From the NCBI GenBank assembly GCA_025917655.1, contig CP084610.1, forward strand, positions 620,001-684,000: a stretch of DNA of 64,000 nucleotides, given 5' to 3'. The DNA is from Chlorella sorokiniana. Taxonomy: Eukaryota; Chlorophyta; Trebouxiophyceae; Chlorellales; Chlorellaceae. Of this stretch, positions 43,001-54,319 are shown piece after piece. The translations under genes were made by a program, and so were the position numbers. The notes under the pieces were generated by a model. The model was not told the origin of the DNA and ran no database searches. It saw only the letters and a list, made by a program, of their open reading frames with translations. Position 1 is the stretch's first letter. Every line of letters begins with the position of its first letter.

Positions 43001-45311
43001 CTGAAGGAGATACCAGGAGGGCATCCCAGGAAGCCGAGCGCCGCGCCGCCCTCACCCAGAGCCTTCGCATCCAGCAGGCAGCGCCCCCGAAGATGTCGTT
43101 GCCGCAGTTGCCGGTGATGGTGATGCTCGCTCTGACGGATGGCAGCACCGACTGCGCCGGCAGGCAGCACAGCACTCAGCGGTAGCGAGCTGCGGTAGCG
43201 TGGCGGCAGATCCCAAGCGGCCGGCCAGCGCAGGGCTGGGCAGCATCGCTGGCAGGTGAACACCGCACGTTGTGCTCCCACCAGCCCCCTCCCCTGCTGC
43301 GTGTTCCCCCTGTCTGCTTTCTTACCCCACACACACAACACAGAAACACACACATGCCAGCACCTCGCCGGCACCGTGCTTGCTGCTGCCAGGGCAACAG
43401 GCCAGGAGGCGGCTAGCCAGAAGGCACAGAGGCGCACCTGCAGCCCCTTCCACTGCCCCGTCAGCCCGATGTGGGAGTCCAGCCGGATGAAGCGCTCCTT
43501 GTTCTGTATCGCCTCAGCCAGCTCCTGCTCGTTGGTCACACCCACGGCTGCGGCAACGAGGAGGCGGGAGCCAAGGCGAGGAGGGGAGCAATGTTACAGA
43601 GCGCAGGGTGGGAACATGTGGCGCGGGCAGGAGGTTGCAAGAACGGCGGCGTGGCAGGCAGGGTGGGCAGGGTGGCAAAGCCGGGCTGCTTGCAGGGCAG
43701 CCACGCTGGCGGGTGTGGGTGATCACACCGGGCGAGGGGGAGGGCCATGAGTGGCTGAGTGGCTATGCTCCTCTGCCCCTGCAGATGCACCGCCGAGCGA
43801 GGCGGCAGGGTGGGGGCACACACGCCCCGCACACAGGCGCAAGCAGGAAGCCTAACACTCACTGTAGGCCTGCTTGAGCTTGCGGCTGCGCCGTGGCGCG
43901 CCCTCCTTGCCATCCTCCCCACCGCGCTGCCCTGCAACCTCCATCCACTGCACCACCGCCCGCTCATCGGCGCTCAGCTCGTCACGCTGCTTCTGCCGCA
44001 GAGTGGGGTGCCCCAGCCGCCGCTCCCCCTCTCCCGCCGCTGCCTGCTCCTGTTGCTGCTGCCGTGGCGGCTCATCGCGCTTCCGTTGCTGCGGCTCCAG
44101 CGCCCATCCCAACTGTGAAGGGTCGGTGGCGGCGCCTGCAGCGGCGCCTTCTGCCAGCGCCAGCGGCCGCGGCTGGCCACCACGCACTGCGGGGCAGGGA
44201 GCGCATGCGAGGATGCTTTGCGACATCATTGCAGCCTGAGCGTATGGATCATTGCAGCAAACAGCGCCGGGCCGTTCCCCACCGCTGCTTGCAGCACTTG
44301 CCCAGCGACAAGCAGCCAAGCAACAGCTGCGAGGCAGCAAACCACTCACAGGAGAGCTCGGCTGCCGCCTCCTCCTCCTCTGCGGTGGCATCGCCAGGCA
44401 AGTGGTCCAGGTACGCAGCGCTGTGCTCGCCATCGACAAACAGCAGATCGGCGCCTGCGTCCCGCCCCGTGCCGCCGCCGAGCAGGCGGTTGCCGCGCAG
44501 CCGCGAGCGCTCAGCAAGCAGGCGGCTGCCGCCGGCGAGCGCGATGCCGCCGCCCTCCCCCGCCGCGTTGCCCGCCACGACCGTTTGCTCCAGCCGCAGC
44601 TCGCCGCTGTGGGCGTAGAGGCCGCCGCCCGCCTGCTGGGCAACATTGTCCTCCACCACGCAGCGGGCGAGGGAGAGGCGGGCGTGGGAGTCGACCCGAA
44701 CGGCGCCGCCAGCAGCGGCGGTGTTGCCGGCCAGCCGCACGTCAACCAGCTGTACCCACGAGTGGTTGGAGGCGGTGAGGGCGCCTGCCAGGCTGCCCTT
44801 GCCCACGCCACCCACAAGCTCCAGACCAGAGAGCTCCACAAGGGCTGCGGGCCCGCTGATGTGCAGCAGCGGCAGCGGCGCGCCGCCGTCGCTGCCGACG
44901 CCGTGCAACACGCAACGCCGCCGTGCCCCTGCGGCGTCTGCGCATGCGCCCGTCAGGCGCAGCGGCGAGCCGATGGCCAGCGGGGCGCTCAGCTGGATGT
45001 CTGCAGTGAGGTGCAGCGCGCGGTGGTCGCGCCAGCCAAGGCCGCCTGCCGCTAGCGCCGCCCGAAGCGCCTGCTCGCTGGCCACCTCGATGCCGCCGTT
45101 TAGCGGGACAGGTTGAAGCTCTGCATCGTCTTTTGCTTGTTGCAGTTGTTGCAGGCCTGCGAGCAGCGGGGGCGGAGCTACGCGGTGGGCTGTGCGGCTG
45201 CAGGCGAGGGGGAAGCAGTTGAAGGGGAAGCGGGCCCTGGCGCCTGCTGACGGCTTACACACCTGCTGCCAGGACTGCAGAGAGTATCAGCAGCACCAAC
45301 GTCCGCCGCAT
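37037..45311 (-). CDS. Parallel beta-helix type I membrane protein (surface receptor/adhesin-like)
   Basis: Exon 1 is MRRTLVLLILSAVLAAG (45311), a clean signal peptide. A long second exon (about 45160-44340) holds pectate-lyase-type turns such as WVQLVDVRLAGNTAAAGGAV, LSLARCVVEDNVAQQAGGGL and LRLEQTVVAGNAAGEGGGIA. A charged Gln/Arg spacer follows (about 44190-43860). The rest is about twenty short exons, many carrying one or two beta-helix rungs: NFAPSFFVTFENIRFTNGAA, VEFNNCQFVTNTALNGAGAV, FTRTSFQSNSAPSGGAVGVG, VRILNGATMGNGAAVQVSGA, SSNIRFTNCAFGVNQADNLG and VKLVGANVTFSGCTFYQNRV. WVYTEDELWDALAAGNSTIT starts a second helix domain. A membrane helix, PIALAGLLVASLLVFMLLLC, spans the junction at about 37983/37805. 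It is followed by a basic stop-transfer and an acidic cytoplasmic tail with DSEEEEMSVADPSASEIEV. The family is uncharacterised; cell-surface display is inferred. Confidence 0.8.
41700..41915. repeat. CAC-rich minisatellite with terminal (CAC)n in an intron
   Basis: A unit of about 72 bases with CACACACCGCCACCACACGC and CCCGCACCATC occurs about twice, followed by nine or so CAC triplets (about 41888-41915). It lies in an intron of the beta-helix gene, just before the exon ending NGCTFNV. Confidence 0.75.
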
Positions 45312-45691
45312 GGCTGCACCACTGCACGCGGTGCTCTGCCAGGCAGCAGTGTCAGTGAGCGGTGCTGGTTTGTCAATCAAAGCGCTGCATTTCACTAGAA
45401 CTCAGGCGCCTTGCGCGATCGGTAACTGCACAGATGGCGGAAAGCGCTCCCCGCAAAGTCTGTCCAAAGTGGGTGCCAGGTCATACCCCAGTTTGTCCTG
45501 GAGGCATTTTGGCCTCCATCGACCCTTGCCTGTCGCGGGGGCTTGTCGTTTACCGGTTATGATGCAGCACCGCGGCAGAAAGGCCAAGCCACTCTGCCCA
45601 CAGCAGGTGACGACAGGCAGGCAAGGCACTCAGGCCCCAATCATTCAGTCTCCCTTTGACTGTTCAGCAAGCCGCTTTGTAGGTTACACGC
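45312..45691. other. Intergenic region
   Basis: About 380 bases lie upstream of the beta-helix gene and downstream of the RCK/MAK kinase gene. A TTACA occurs at 45684-45688, only four bases past the kinase stop, too close to be a convincing poly(A) signal. Confidence 0.4.
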
Positions 45692-46400
45692 TCATGCTCT
45701 CTGGTGCTGCGGCACCCGATAGCGTTGCGGCACCAACGGCATGCGTCCTTTGCCCACCAGCCCCGCTCCGGCCGACGTGTTTGCAGCTGCGTTGTGAAAG
45801 CCGGCGATGGCAGGGGCGGGCGAGTCATCTGGGATGAAGCTGTCCAGGCTATCTGACTTGCTGTTGGCCAACTGCTTCTGCCGCACCAAAAAGGCCTTGG
45901 TGGGGGTGTCGGTGGCCGCAGCCCCCGCAGCCACCGCTGCTACCCGCGCCGAGGCGTGGCTGCCGCACTGGCCGCTGAACGAGCAACTGCTGCGCCTGCG
46001 GCTGCCGCACAGCCGCCTCGGGGTCCACTCCTGGTCGGTAGCGAGCGGCCCTGACGCTGCTGAAGGGGCTCCTGGACAAGAAGGGAGCGCCCGGCGCTGC
46101 CGCTGCTGCCTCTCCGCCTTGCAAGGGTGGGAGCTGGCGCCCGGGTTGCGGCTTGCCGGCCCCCCGCCTGCCGCAGCTGGGCCAGGCGGCGCAACGGGTC
46201 GCCTGGAGAGGCTGCCTCGCCTGCTGCATGTGGCAGGGCTCTAGAAGCGGGTGCTGGCAGCGGCAGCACGCTGCGCAGGGAGGGCAGGCTGCTCTCCACG
46301 GCTGCGATCGGCCGCTTGGTGACCTGCAGCTGCACGGGAGCCTGCGTGCACGCTGCCGCCGCGTTGCCCATCGTCGTTCGCCGCGACGGACTGTACAGCC

Positions 46401-46434
<34 letters not shown>

Positions 46435-48275
46435 GCCCCGCTGCAACGCGCTGCCGGGCGGGCGGGCGCCAGCCGCTGCCGCAGCCAGCGCCGCGCTGGC
46501 GGCCGCCACCCGCTCGCGCACCGCTGCGTTGGCCAGGCTGGGGGGCTGCGTATCCCGACGCAGAAGTAGGGGTGCTGCAGCGCCTGGACGGCGGTCGGGC
46601 GCCGCCGCGGGTCCCACTGGCACATGGCGCCCATCAGCTCCAGCGCCTCGGGCCCTGCGGTGGCCACTAGCCTGGAGAGCGGCTGCGCTGCCATCTGCGG
46701 GAAACGGAAGCTCATCTGCAGCATGGGGGCAGGTTGCACAAACAGTGGGCCCCATGCGAGAACGCTTGCTTGCAGCCTTGCAACAGCAGTGTGTGCGAGC
46801 CTGGGGGAATGCTGAGCTCGCGCAGCAGCGTGCCCTCCTGAAGCCCCGTCACACCTGGTGGGCCAGCTGCAAGCCCTCCGGCCAAGTTGCCGCCGTGGGG
46901 GTGCCCATCACACAGCAGATCTTGTAGAGCTCGTCGGGCTGCAACCGCGCCAGGCAGAGAGGCAAGAAAGGCAGCGACATGTGAAGAGTACTGCGCTTCG
47001 CAACCTAGCAGGGCACTCGCGCTCAGCTTGAGATGCACCCCTGCCGCCGCCCGGCGGGCGCTCTTTGTGCCCCTCTTGTGCTCGCTGAATTTAGTCCCCC
47101 ACACCTCTGAGTTGCCGGGAAAGAGGGGTCGAAGGGTGTAGAGCTCGGCCATGATGGCCCCAACGGCAAAAATGTCTATGGGTGCTCCGTAGTGCGGCGA
47201 GCGCAGCAGCACCTCGGGGCGCGGTACCAGCGCGTGGAGACATAGTCTGCAGCAGCGGCAGCCAGCATGTGAGTCCCGGCAAGCCAATCCCGGCCCTCTG
47301 GGCGCGGCCAGGCGGTGGCTCAGGGAGCGGGCGCAATGCAGCAGGGCACAAGTGCGTCGCATGCAAGGCGGGAAGGCGATGCCTCTGCTTTGCCACACCC
47401 GTGTATGGCGGTCTCGACTTGATTTCCCGGGCCAGCCCAAAGTCCGCTATTTTCACCGTTTCGCGGTGCACCAGCAGGTTCTCGGGCTTCATATCCCTGC
47501 AAAGGACCGCAAGCACGCAGAGGTGCACGGTAACAGTTGCAGCAGCCCTTCCATCTGGGTTGCGTGCCGGCTGGTTGGCCTTCTCCCGGGTGGCATAAGG
47601 GTTGGCACTGCCAGGAAGCCGCGCGGGCACCCTCGCACTACCCCCGAGCCGCCCCCACCGCGCCTGTGGAAGTAGCCCTGCTTGTGCATGAATGCCAGGC
47701 CCTGGAGTATCTGGTAGGCCCAGTTCCGCACGCGGCTCTCCGGAAAGTACTTGTCCCTGTCCTTCACCATCTGGTACAGGTTGCAGTCCTGCAGCGCGCA
47801 GCAGCAGCCGCAGGAACTGGTCGCACAGGATGCGCTGCAAGGCCTGCTCTGCGCTGGCCAGTGCCCACCCTCACCATGTGCTCGAAAACGAAAAAAAGCT
47901 CGTCGTTCTCACGGATGACCTCCTTGAGCTGCACAATGCACGGATGGTGCAGCTTGCGCAGGGAGCGCACCTGCGGAGGGTGGGCATTAGCGGCAGCGCG
48001 GCAGCCGCCCCAGGTTCGATGAGCCAACCCTTCCGCATCTCCTGCTGCCAGACCCTAGAAGGTACCATGCATCGATTTTATGGCACCAGTGCAGCAGAGC
48101 CTTGGTCGTAGTAGGCTGAGCGCACCTCGCGCAGCGCCAGGCACTCGTCCCACGAGTAAAACTTGCGCTTCATCTTCTTTATCGCCACCACCTCTCCAGT
48201 CTGCTTGTTCACCGCCTTGAACACGCTGCCGTAGGTGCCATCACCCAGCTGCTTAGTGACTTTGTAGCGTTGCAT
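45692..48275 (-). CDS. RCK/MAK/ICK-family protein kinase (CMGC group)
   Basis: The start [20 protein letters not shown] (48275) and the following [33 protein letters not shown] are diagnostic of the RCK family (MAK, ICK, plant MHK, Chlamydomonas LF4). Further exons give [56 protein letters not shown] with [36 protein letters not shown] (TDY activation motif), [20 protein letters not shown] and [20 protein letters not shown]. The catalytic Lys, Asp and DFG are present. The frame breaks at the four-base run 47216-47219, inside the APE motif, and again near 46554. The long tail contains polyglutamine (46402-46433) and ends [20 protein letters not shown], ..., [13 protein letters not shown] at 45692. 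LF4-type members limit cilium length; a role in a non-flagellate alga would differ. Confidence 0.9.
46402..46433 (-). repeat. CAG repeat encoding polyglutamine in the kinase tail
   Basis: About ten CTG triplets on the plus strand read as glutamines in the frame [11 protein letters not shown]...RLYSPS of the RCK/MAK kinase tail. It is outside the catalytic domain. Confidence 0.7.
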
Positions 48276-49019
48276 GGCAAGGACACAGTAGCTTGATGTG
48301 CGCAGACTCGGCAGGAGGAGGCGAAGGGGCCCTCCCGGCGCTGCCACCCAGGGCCGCCCTCAGCGGCGGGGCGGGACGTAATGCCCAATCGGCATAAAAT
48401 TGTAGACAGGCAGCACTAAATCTATACAGGAGAGCTGCAGGCCACTCGGCCAAGGTGGTCAAAGATAGGCAGATGATGAGCGAGTGATGATTGGCCAGGT
48501 TGGGACGGTGTGGGTGGACTCAAGCGGCTATCGGAAGGCGAACAACCGCTGTGACGACGCAAGTGCTGCCCATTCTGTAGCCGTGCTGGCACCAGCTGGA
48601 CGCAGGCAGCCTGCCCAAATTGTTGGCTGGCATTGCGTGAGTGTTGCATTGGCGTGAGAGCTTTGCATGCCTGGGAGGGGCGGCAGGGACAGCCCCCAGG
48701 AGGCCCGAGCAAAAACCACCCTGGCTGCCTGAGTGCCGGCGCAGGCTTGGAGCAGCTCACAGGCAAGGATAATCACACGGCAAACCGAGGAAGCCCGATT
48801 TTCCGCCAGCTGGGGACTGTTGCCCACCCTCGGCCTCGCCGAGCATTACTTGTTCCGCTCCGGTGGCTTTCAGCTTAACTTTGGCTATGTAAGCAACCAC
48901 AGGTCCCTTTAAGACCGCCACCAATACTTGGGTGGTCTTCGCCAAATGGCCTATCTCCAGCGGTAGCACCGCTCAGCCAGGAAGATCTTGTAGGTGTGTT
49001 CAACCACGTTGAGCGCCGT
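48276..49019. other. Divergent intergenic region, probable bidirectional promoter
   Basis: About 740 bases lie between the kinase start and the RING gene start. I see no gene. An alternative RING start at 48996 would shorten it slightly. Confidence 0.45.
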
Positions 49020-52000
49020 ATGACGGCGCCAGGAGGGGCAGCAACCCCGCACCAGTCCATGGCGGCCTGGCCGCGCTCACCGCCTGCCCTGCGCCTTCCT
49101 CGCTCTGCAGATAGCAGCGACGAGGGCCCGCCACCTGCACTGGTTGGCAATTCTGACACGGAAGATGACAGCGATTCCTCTCCACCACCATTGGAAGCTG
49201 GGGAGGCAAATGGCGATGATGGCGGAGGATCGAGCGGGGCGGCCTCGCCCATCAACAGTCGGCCGGCTTTGTCCGACGATTTCGAACTCTCTGGGATAAC
49301 CCCGGAAATGGCGCGGCGGATGCTTGCAGGTTCAAGCGCTGCTGGAAATCGCAAATCTGCCGAATCAAAGGCGGGGGAGCCAAGAAGGCTCCGCGCACGG
49401 CTGGACTGGCTGGGAGCAGCTTGCAGCGCAACGGCCCTGCACGCACCAGAACCAACCGCCCATCATCTGCTGACGGCAAGGGCGCTGAAACAGCGGGCGC
49501 AGATTCTTTTTCAGATGACGACGAACCTCCTGGTCTTGTCAGTGAAGATGAAGAGGAAGGGGAAGGTGAGCAGCTACGGTGCTGCGCGGCAGTGCTGTGC
49601 ATTGTTTGTTTGCTGCAATTTTCGCCCAGCATGCCACTTTGGATGGACCTCCGCCAGGCAATTTTGCCCTTGTGGTAGCTTGTCTTCATGATTGGATTTT
49701 GCTGGGTGCTGGCTGCAGGCAACACGCAAGGGACGAGCGTCCCACTTGCTGCCACCCCAGCCACCCTTGCGCCGTCGGCCGAATCCGGTGATGACGGCGG
49801 ACCTCCTTGTCTTGTCAGTAGTGAAGATGAAGAGGAAGGGGAAGGTGAGCAGCCAGCGCAGCCTCAGCGCGGCCAATGCTGTGCTGTCTTTTCGCTGCGA
49901 TGCTCGCCCAGCATGCAGTTGCCATAGACCTCCGCCAGGCGATTTTGGCCTTGTGGTTGCTTGTCTTCAGTATTTGGGTTTGCTTGCTGCTGACTGCAGG
50001 CAACACGCAAGGGACAAACGCTCCCCTTGCTGCCACCCCAGCCACCCTTGCGCCGTCGGCCAAACCCGGCAATGACGGCGGATACTCCAGCGACGGCAGC
50101 GAGGCCGGCATGCCGCCACCCTTGGAGCCGGCCAGCGATGATGAGGCGGCACCGTCGTCAAGGAAACGATTCAGAAGTGCTGAAGACGAGCCTCACTCGG
50201 TGAACACCAGAACGGCTTCGCCGGCGCCGCGGGCTGCCGCCACCGACAGCCGCCCGCGCTTGCGTCGCACGCTGAGCCGCGGTTGGAGAGCCGGGCTCCG
50301 ACCGCCGCGTCGCCAGCGCCCTTGCCATCATCAGCCTCTTTCCATGGCGTTGTCGAGGAGGACGAGGACGATGTGCCGCCCCCCCCGCCTCGTGGATGGG
50401 CCCCAGGGTGAGCGCTCGAGCGGCAAGAGCAAACGAGCAGGGTTTGTTTGGCACGGGGCCCAGCACAGACAGTCGCCTTAAGCCTGCTTTGCAGCGTTCC
50501 ACGTCCGCGCTGCTGGGCTGCCCCCCTCCCCAAGCGCAGATGGGGAGCAAGAAGCACAGGCCGCCGCGGCTCCACCCTCTCCAGCAGCCCTTGGTGCTGC
50601 TACCTCCCCCACCCAGCCCCGACCGTTTTGATGAGGAGCATGAGACGGAGTCTGATGGCGAAGGACCGCCGGTTCTGCTCGATGATGACAAAGGTGGGGG
50701 CGGGGCGGTGGGCAGCCGCCGCAGGCATTCCAACGCTCGAGGCACGCTGCCACTGCCAAGCTTGGCTGCAGGATCTGGCTGTGTCAAAGCTCGGCTCTGG
50801 CTGCCTGTGTGTCAACTGCTGCTGTCACAACGCTGGCTTATCGCGTCCCATCTTGCCATGGAGCACATCTGGGGGAAGACCGCTCCCGCTCACCTCTGCA
50901 GCTCTGGTTCGGTCACACGTTTGCCACGGCTTTATGCTCAAGTCGCACCCCCAGCCTCCCTTCCCTCCTGTGTCCCCGCTGTGCTGCAGATTCGGGTGGA
51001 GCAGGGGCAGTGGCCGACGCGGTGCGGCTGCAGGAGGAGGAGGAGCTGCGGCAGCGGCTGGTGCGGGAGCTGCTGGAGGAGGAAGCGGCGGCGGAGGCGC
51101 GGCGGCAGCGCGAGGCGGAGAAGCGCAGGGCAAAGAAGGAGAAGCAGAAGGCGAAGAAGAAGGCGGCTGTGGCCGCCGCCAGCCCGCCAGGTGCGGGCGG
51201 GCTTTCGGTGCCCGGCGGCGCCGCCGTTGCCCGCCTCTGCGTGGGATGTGGGCGGCAAGCGTTCGTGGTGCCGCTCACCCTGTGCCGCCTGTCTGCCCCT
51301 TTTGCTGCAGAGGAAACAGCCCTCGCTGCGGCAGAGGAAACAGCCGCAGAAGAGGCGGGCCCCTCCACGGCTGCGGCAGCGGCTGAGGATGCAAAGCCCT
51401 CGACATCTGCAGCGCCGCCGCCGCGCAGCGACGATGACGCAAGCCCAGCTGCGGCGGATGCAGATGCCGCAGCAGGAAGCTCTGGCTCAGCGTTTGCGGC
51501 ACTGGCCAAGGCTCCTGTTGAGGTTGAGGCCCCCAACCCGCCGAAACAGCTGTCCAAAAGCAGCAGAAGAAGCTGCGGCAGCAGCAGACGGCCGAGGCGA
51601 AGGCGGCTGCCGCCGCCGCAATGCGCAACACCCCGCCTCTGCCGCCTCTGCTGTGTCCAGCGCAAGCTCAAGCACCGCAGACAGCTCAGCGGCCTCGCGT
51701 GCAGAAAGCCCCTTGGGACCGGAGCCCGTTGCGGCGGCGGCTGCCGCCGCACCGCGTGCACCGGCCGCCCTGGCGCCCACGCCCGTCACCGTGCAGCGGC
51801 AGCAGCACCAGCGCACGACGATCGGCGGCGGCATGTCGGCGCGCCAGGTGTCTGCGATCATAGAGGGGCGGAGGAGCGGCGGGATGTGTCGGAGGTGCAG
51901 AGCGTGGTGCAGCAGGCGATCATGTGGCTGAGCGGAGCGCACGACCACGGAGTGACTGAGGGCGAGCGCAAGCAGGTATGGGGGCACAGCCCGGCTGCAT

Positions 52001-53683
52001 GCGGCAGCTGCTGCCACCTGCAACTGGGCTGGAGCTGGGCGCGCAGGAGTGGCGCTGCCTGCTTCCTGCATGGCGCTGCCGGCCTGCCCCTGACTGCCCT
52101 TGCCCCCTGCCCTGCTCATCCCCGCTGCTCTATAGATCAACTCTCGGTTGAAACAGCTCAAGGCCTTGATGCGGGAGCTGCTTGCAAGCAGCACTGCTGC
52201 CCGCCCCCAGCGGCAGGCTCCAGCGGCCGGCCTGGCTCAGGCGGCGCCACTGCGGCTGCCCCTACCAGCCGCCCCAACTCGGCCGGCGCTTCCGCCCCCG
52301 CGCCCCCTCTGCCCAGGCCGTCGGCCAGGCTGCTGTGCGTGCGGCTGCGCCGCCGCTGCCCCCAGGCATGCCGCTGCCCGGGGCTCCAACCCTGGGACGC
52401 GGCCGCGGCGCGTACAACCCTTTGGCCGGCGGCGGCGCCGCGGCCGCTCTACAACCCCCTGGCGCCCGTCCCAGGCATGCCTGCCGTCCCTCCTGGGTTT
52501 GCGGTCCCCCTGCTCGAGGCCCTGCCCGCCCCGCGGCGGTGGCAGCGCCCGGCCGCGGCTACCGACCGCCGGGCCTGGCGTACCAGCCGCCGCCGCCGCC
52601 GCCGCCTTCAGGAGCAGCACAGGCGGGGCTGCCGCCGCCGCCGTCGTCGTACGGCACGCCGCAGTACTCGGCCTGGCTGCGGCAGCAGCAGGTGTCGGCT
52701 GCGCGGCGGGCGCCGCTGGCGCCCGTGTCGCCGCCGGTGGCCTCACCCCTCGCCGCCGCCGCGTCCGCCGTCAAGTGGGCAGCGCCGGCCATGCCGCAGG
52801 GCTTTGACAAGGCAAGCTGGCGCCTCCCTCTGCCTCCCCCTGCCGCTCCTTCCTGCCGCTCTCGCCCTTTCCCGCCGGCTCTGCGCCACATCGTTGCCGC
52901 CACGCCCAGCGCTGGAGCTCCTTGCTGCACCTGCGCAGCGCGTACGCTGGGCGTGCACCCTGCTGGCTTGCATGTCAGCCTCCTCTCCCCCTCGACCCAC
53001 CCCGCCCTCCTGCCTCCCACCTGGCCCCTGCCTCTGGCTGCAGAGCGGCTCCCAGGCATCCATGTCTTCGAGCGCCGCTGCCTCTGTAGACGACGACGAG
53101 GACGAGTGCATCGTCTGCTTTGCGGCACCCAGGACCGCACGTGAGCGCCTGCACCTGGCTCGCTGCCTGGCTCCCTGCTGCGCAACAGCCAGCCGACAGC
53201 CGGGCGGCATGGGCTTTCCCAGGGGCGGAGGGGGTGGGGGGGTGCAACTGACCCCACGCCGCTGCCGGCGCACGCTTGCTGCACCTGGCTGTGCAAAGTG
53301 CTGCACTGCCGGGCGCTGTTGGGCCCACCCAAGCATCCTTTCTTGTCCCGCTCCTCCCTTGCCCCACAAACAACCTGCAGTGTGCATGCCGTGCGGCCAC
53401 CGGAACATGTGCAGCGCGTGCGCCCGCACATTCCTGGAAAAGAAGTGGGTGGCGCCTGCTGCTGCTGCCCGTCCTCTGCTGGCCTGCTCGGCACGCGATG
53501 GAGCCGCACGCGCTGAACACCGCGTGTCGCTCCTTTGTCGTGGCGCCCACGCTGCTGACGCACCCCCTTGTTGCCCCCACGGCTCCCCTGGGTTGCTGCA
53601 GCCACACCGAGTGCCCCTACTGCCGCGTGACGCTGGGCAACATCTACCTGATGGACCAGCAGGTCACGCTGCGCGTGAAATGA
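49020..53683 (+). CDS. RING-HC protein with acidic exon repeats and coiled coil
   Basis: The likely start is MTAPGGAATPHQSMAAWPRS (49020, or 48996 in the same frame). The N-terminal part is acidic: DSSDEGPPPALVGNSDTEDD, SGITPEMARRMLAGSSAAGN, then SDDDEPPGLVSEDEEEGEG (exon ends 49564). A duplicated exon (49719-49844) contains NTQGTSVPLAATPATLAPSA and CLVSSEDEEEGEG, and a third related exon starts at 50000. A charged coiled coil follows near 51000-51170 (RLQEEEELRQRLVRELLEEE, KRRAKKEKQKAKKKAAVAAA). Next are SEVQSVVQQAIMWLSGAHDH, a Pro/Ala-rich region, and a C-terminal RING split over exons: DECIVCFAAPRTA, VCMPCGHRNMCSACARTFLE, ECPYCRVTLGNIYLMDQQVT. C3HC4 spacing suggests an E3 ubiquitin ligase. 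Frame breaks occur at 49373-49377 and 51556-51559. Stop at 53681-53683; a TGTAA lies at 54118-54122. Confidence 0.78.
49505..50080 (+). repeat. Tandem duplication of an exon-intron unit (about 280 bp)
   Basis: The segments around 49547 and 49827 (GATGAAGAGGAAGGGGAAGG), and around 49715 and 49996 (TGCAGGCAACACGCAAGGGA), are about 280 bases apart. The introns between them (49565-49718 and 49845-49999) are nearly the same length and clearly related. The 126-base exon is symmetric (phase 1 to 1), so the copy preserves the frame. Confidence 0.85.
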
Positions 53684-54319
53684 TGCTGCACAGCGGGCCT
53701 GCAGCAGTAGGGGCAGGAGCGTGCTGCGGTACCGCCTGGTAGCGCCCACCCGTGCTTCCTTCGGACTGCTTCAGCTCAGGAACCTGCAAAGCGCGGCGGC
53801 TGCTCAGCTGTGCTTTGCAGCAGTCGGAACGCCATCCTTGCAGCCCGAGCGGTGCTTGGGCGGGCCGCAAGGCAGATTGTGCTGTACAACTGCTTCCACG
53901 CCGTTCAGCCCCTGCTGCCATCCGCCCGTCCAACACTGCTGTGGGTGCTCCGCTCCTGGCGCCCTCTCTGTGGTTGCTGTTACTGCTAGACTTCTGGTAC
54001 TTGTGCTCCCCCTGCTTGCCTGTGCAACTTCTCCACTCCTGCCATGCCTTGGTTTTGATCTTGCGTTTTGGAATGCATCCACAAACACTGCTGCATGCAG
54101 CTCATTTTTCCTGTCTGTGTAATGCTGCGCGCCTCCTATGTTGGCAACAGGGCTGCTCGCTGCTTGGCCCGCCACAAAGCAAGCAGCTGGCTAGGAGCTG
54201 GGGGCACGCTGGCGCTCTTGTTGAAGCTGCCCCGCATCCAGACCTCGCTGCAGGACGGGAGGGCTAGCGGGCAGGGATCAATGTGGCAGCATAGACCCAA
54301 CCGGCTCAATCGCTGGACG
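53684..54319. other. Convergent intergenic region
   Basis: It lies between the RING gene and the SOUL gene 3' ends. It contains the TGTAA at 54118-54122 assigned to the RING gene. The SOUL 3' end may extend into this region. Confidence 0.4.

Noticed and set aside
49505-50080. A mobile element as the source of the repeated RING-gene segment
   Set aside because: The copies are head-to-tail, contain exon plus intron, and have no terminal inverted repeats or target duplications. Tandem duplication explains them.
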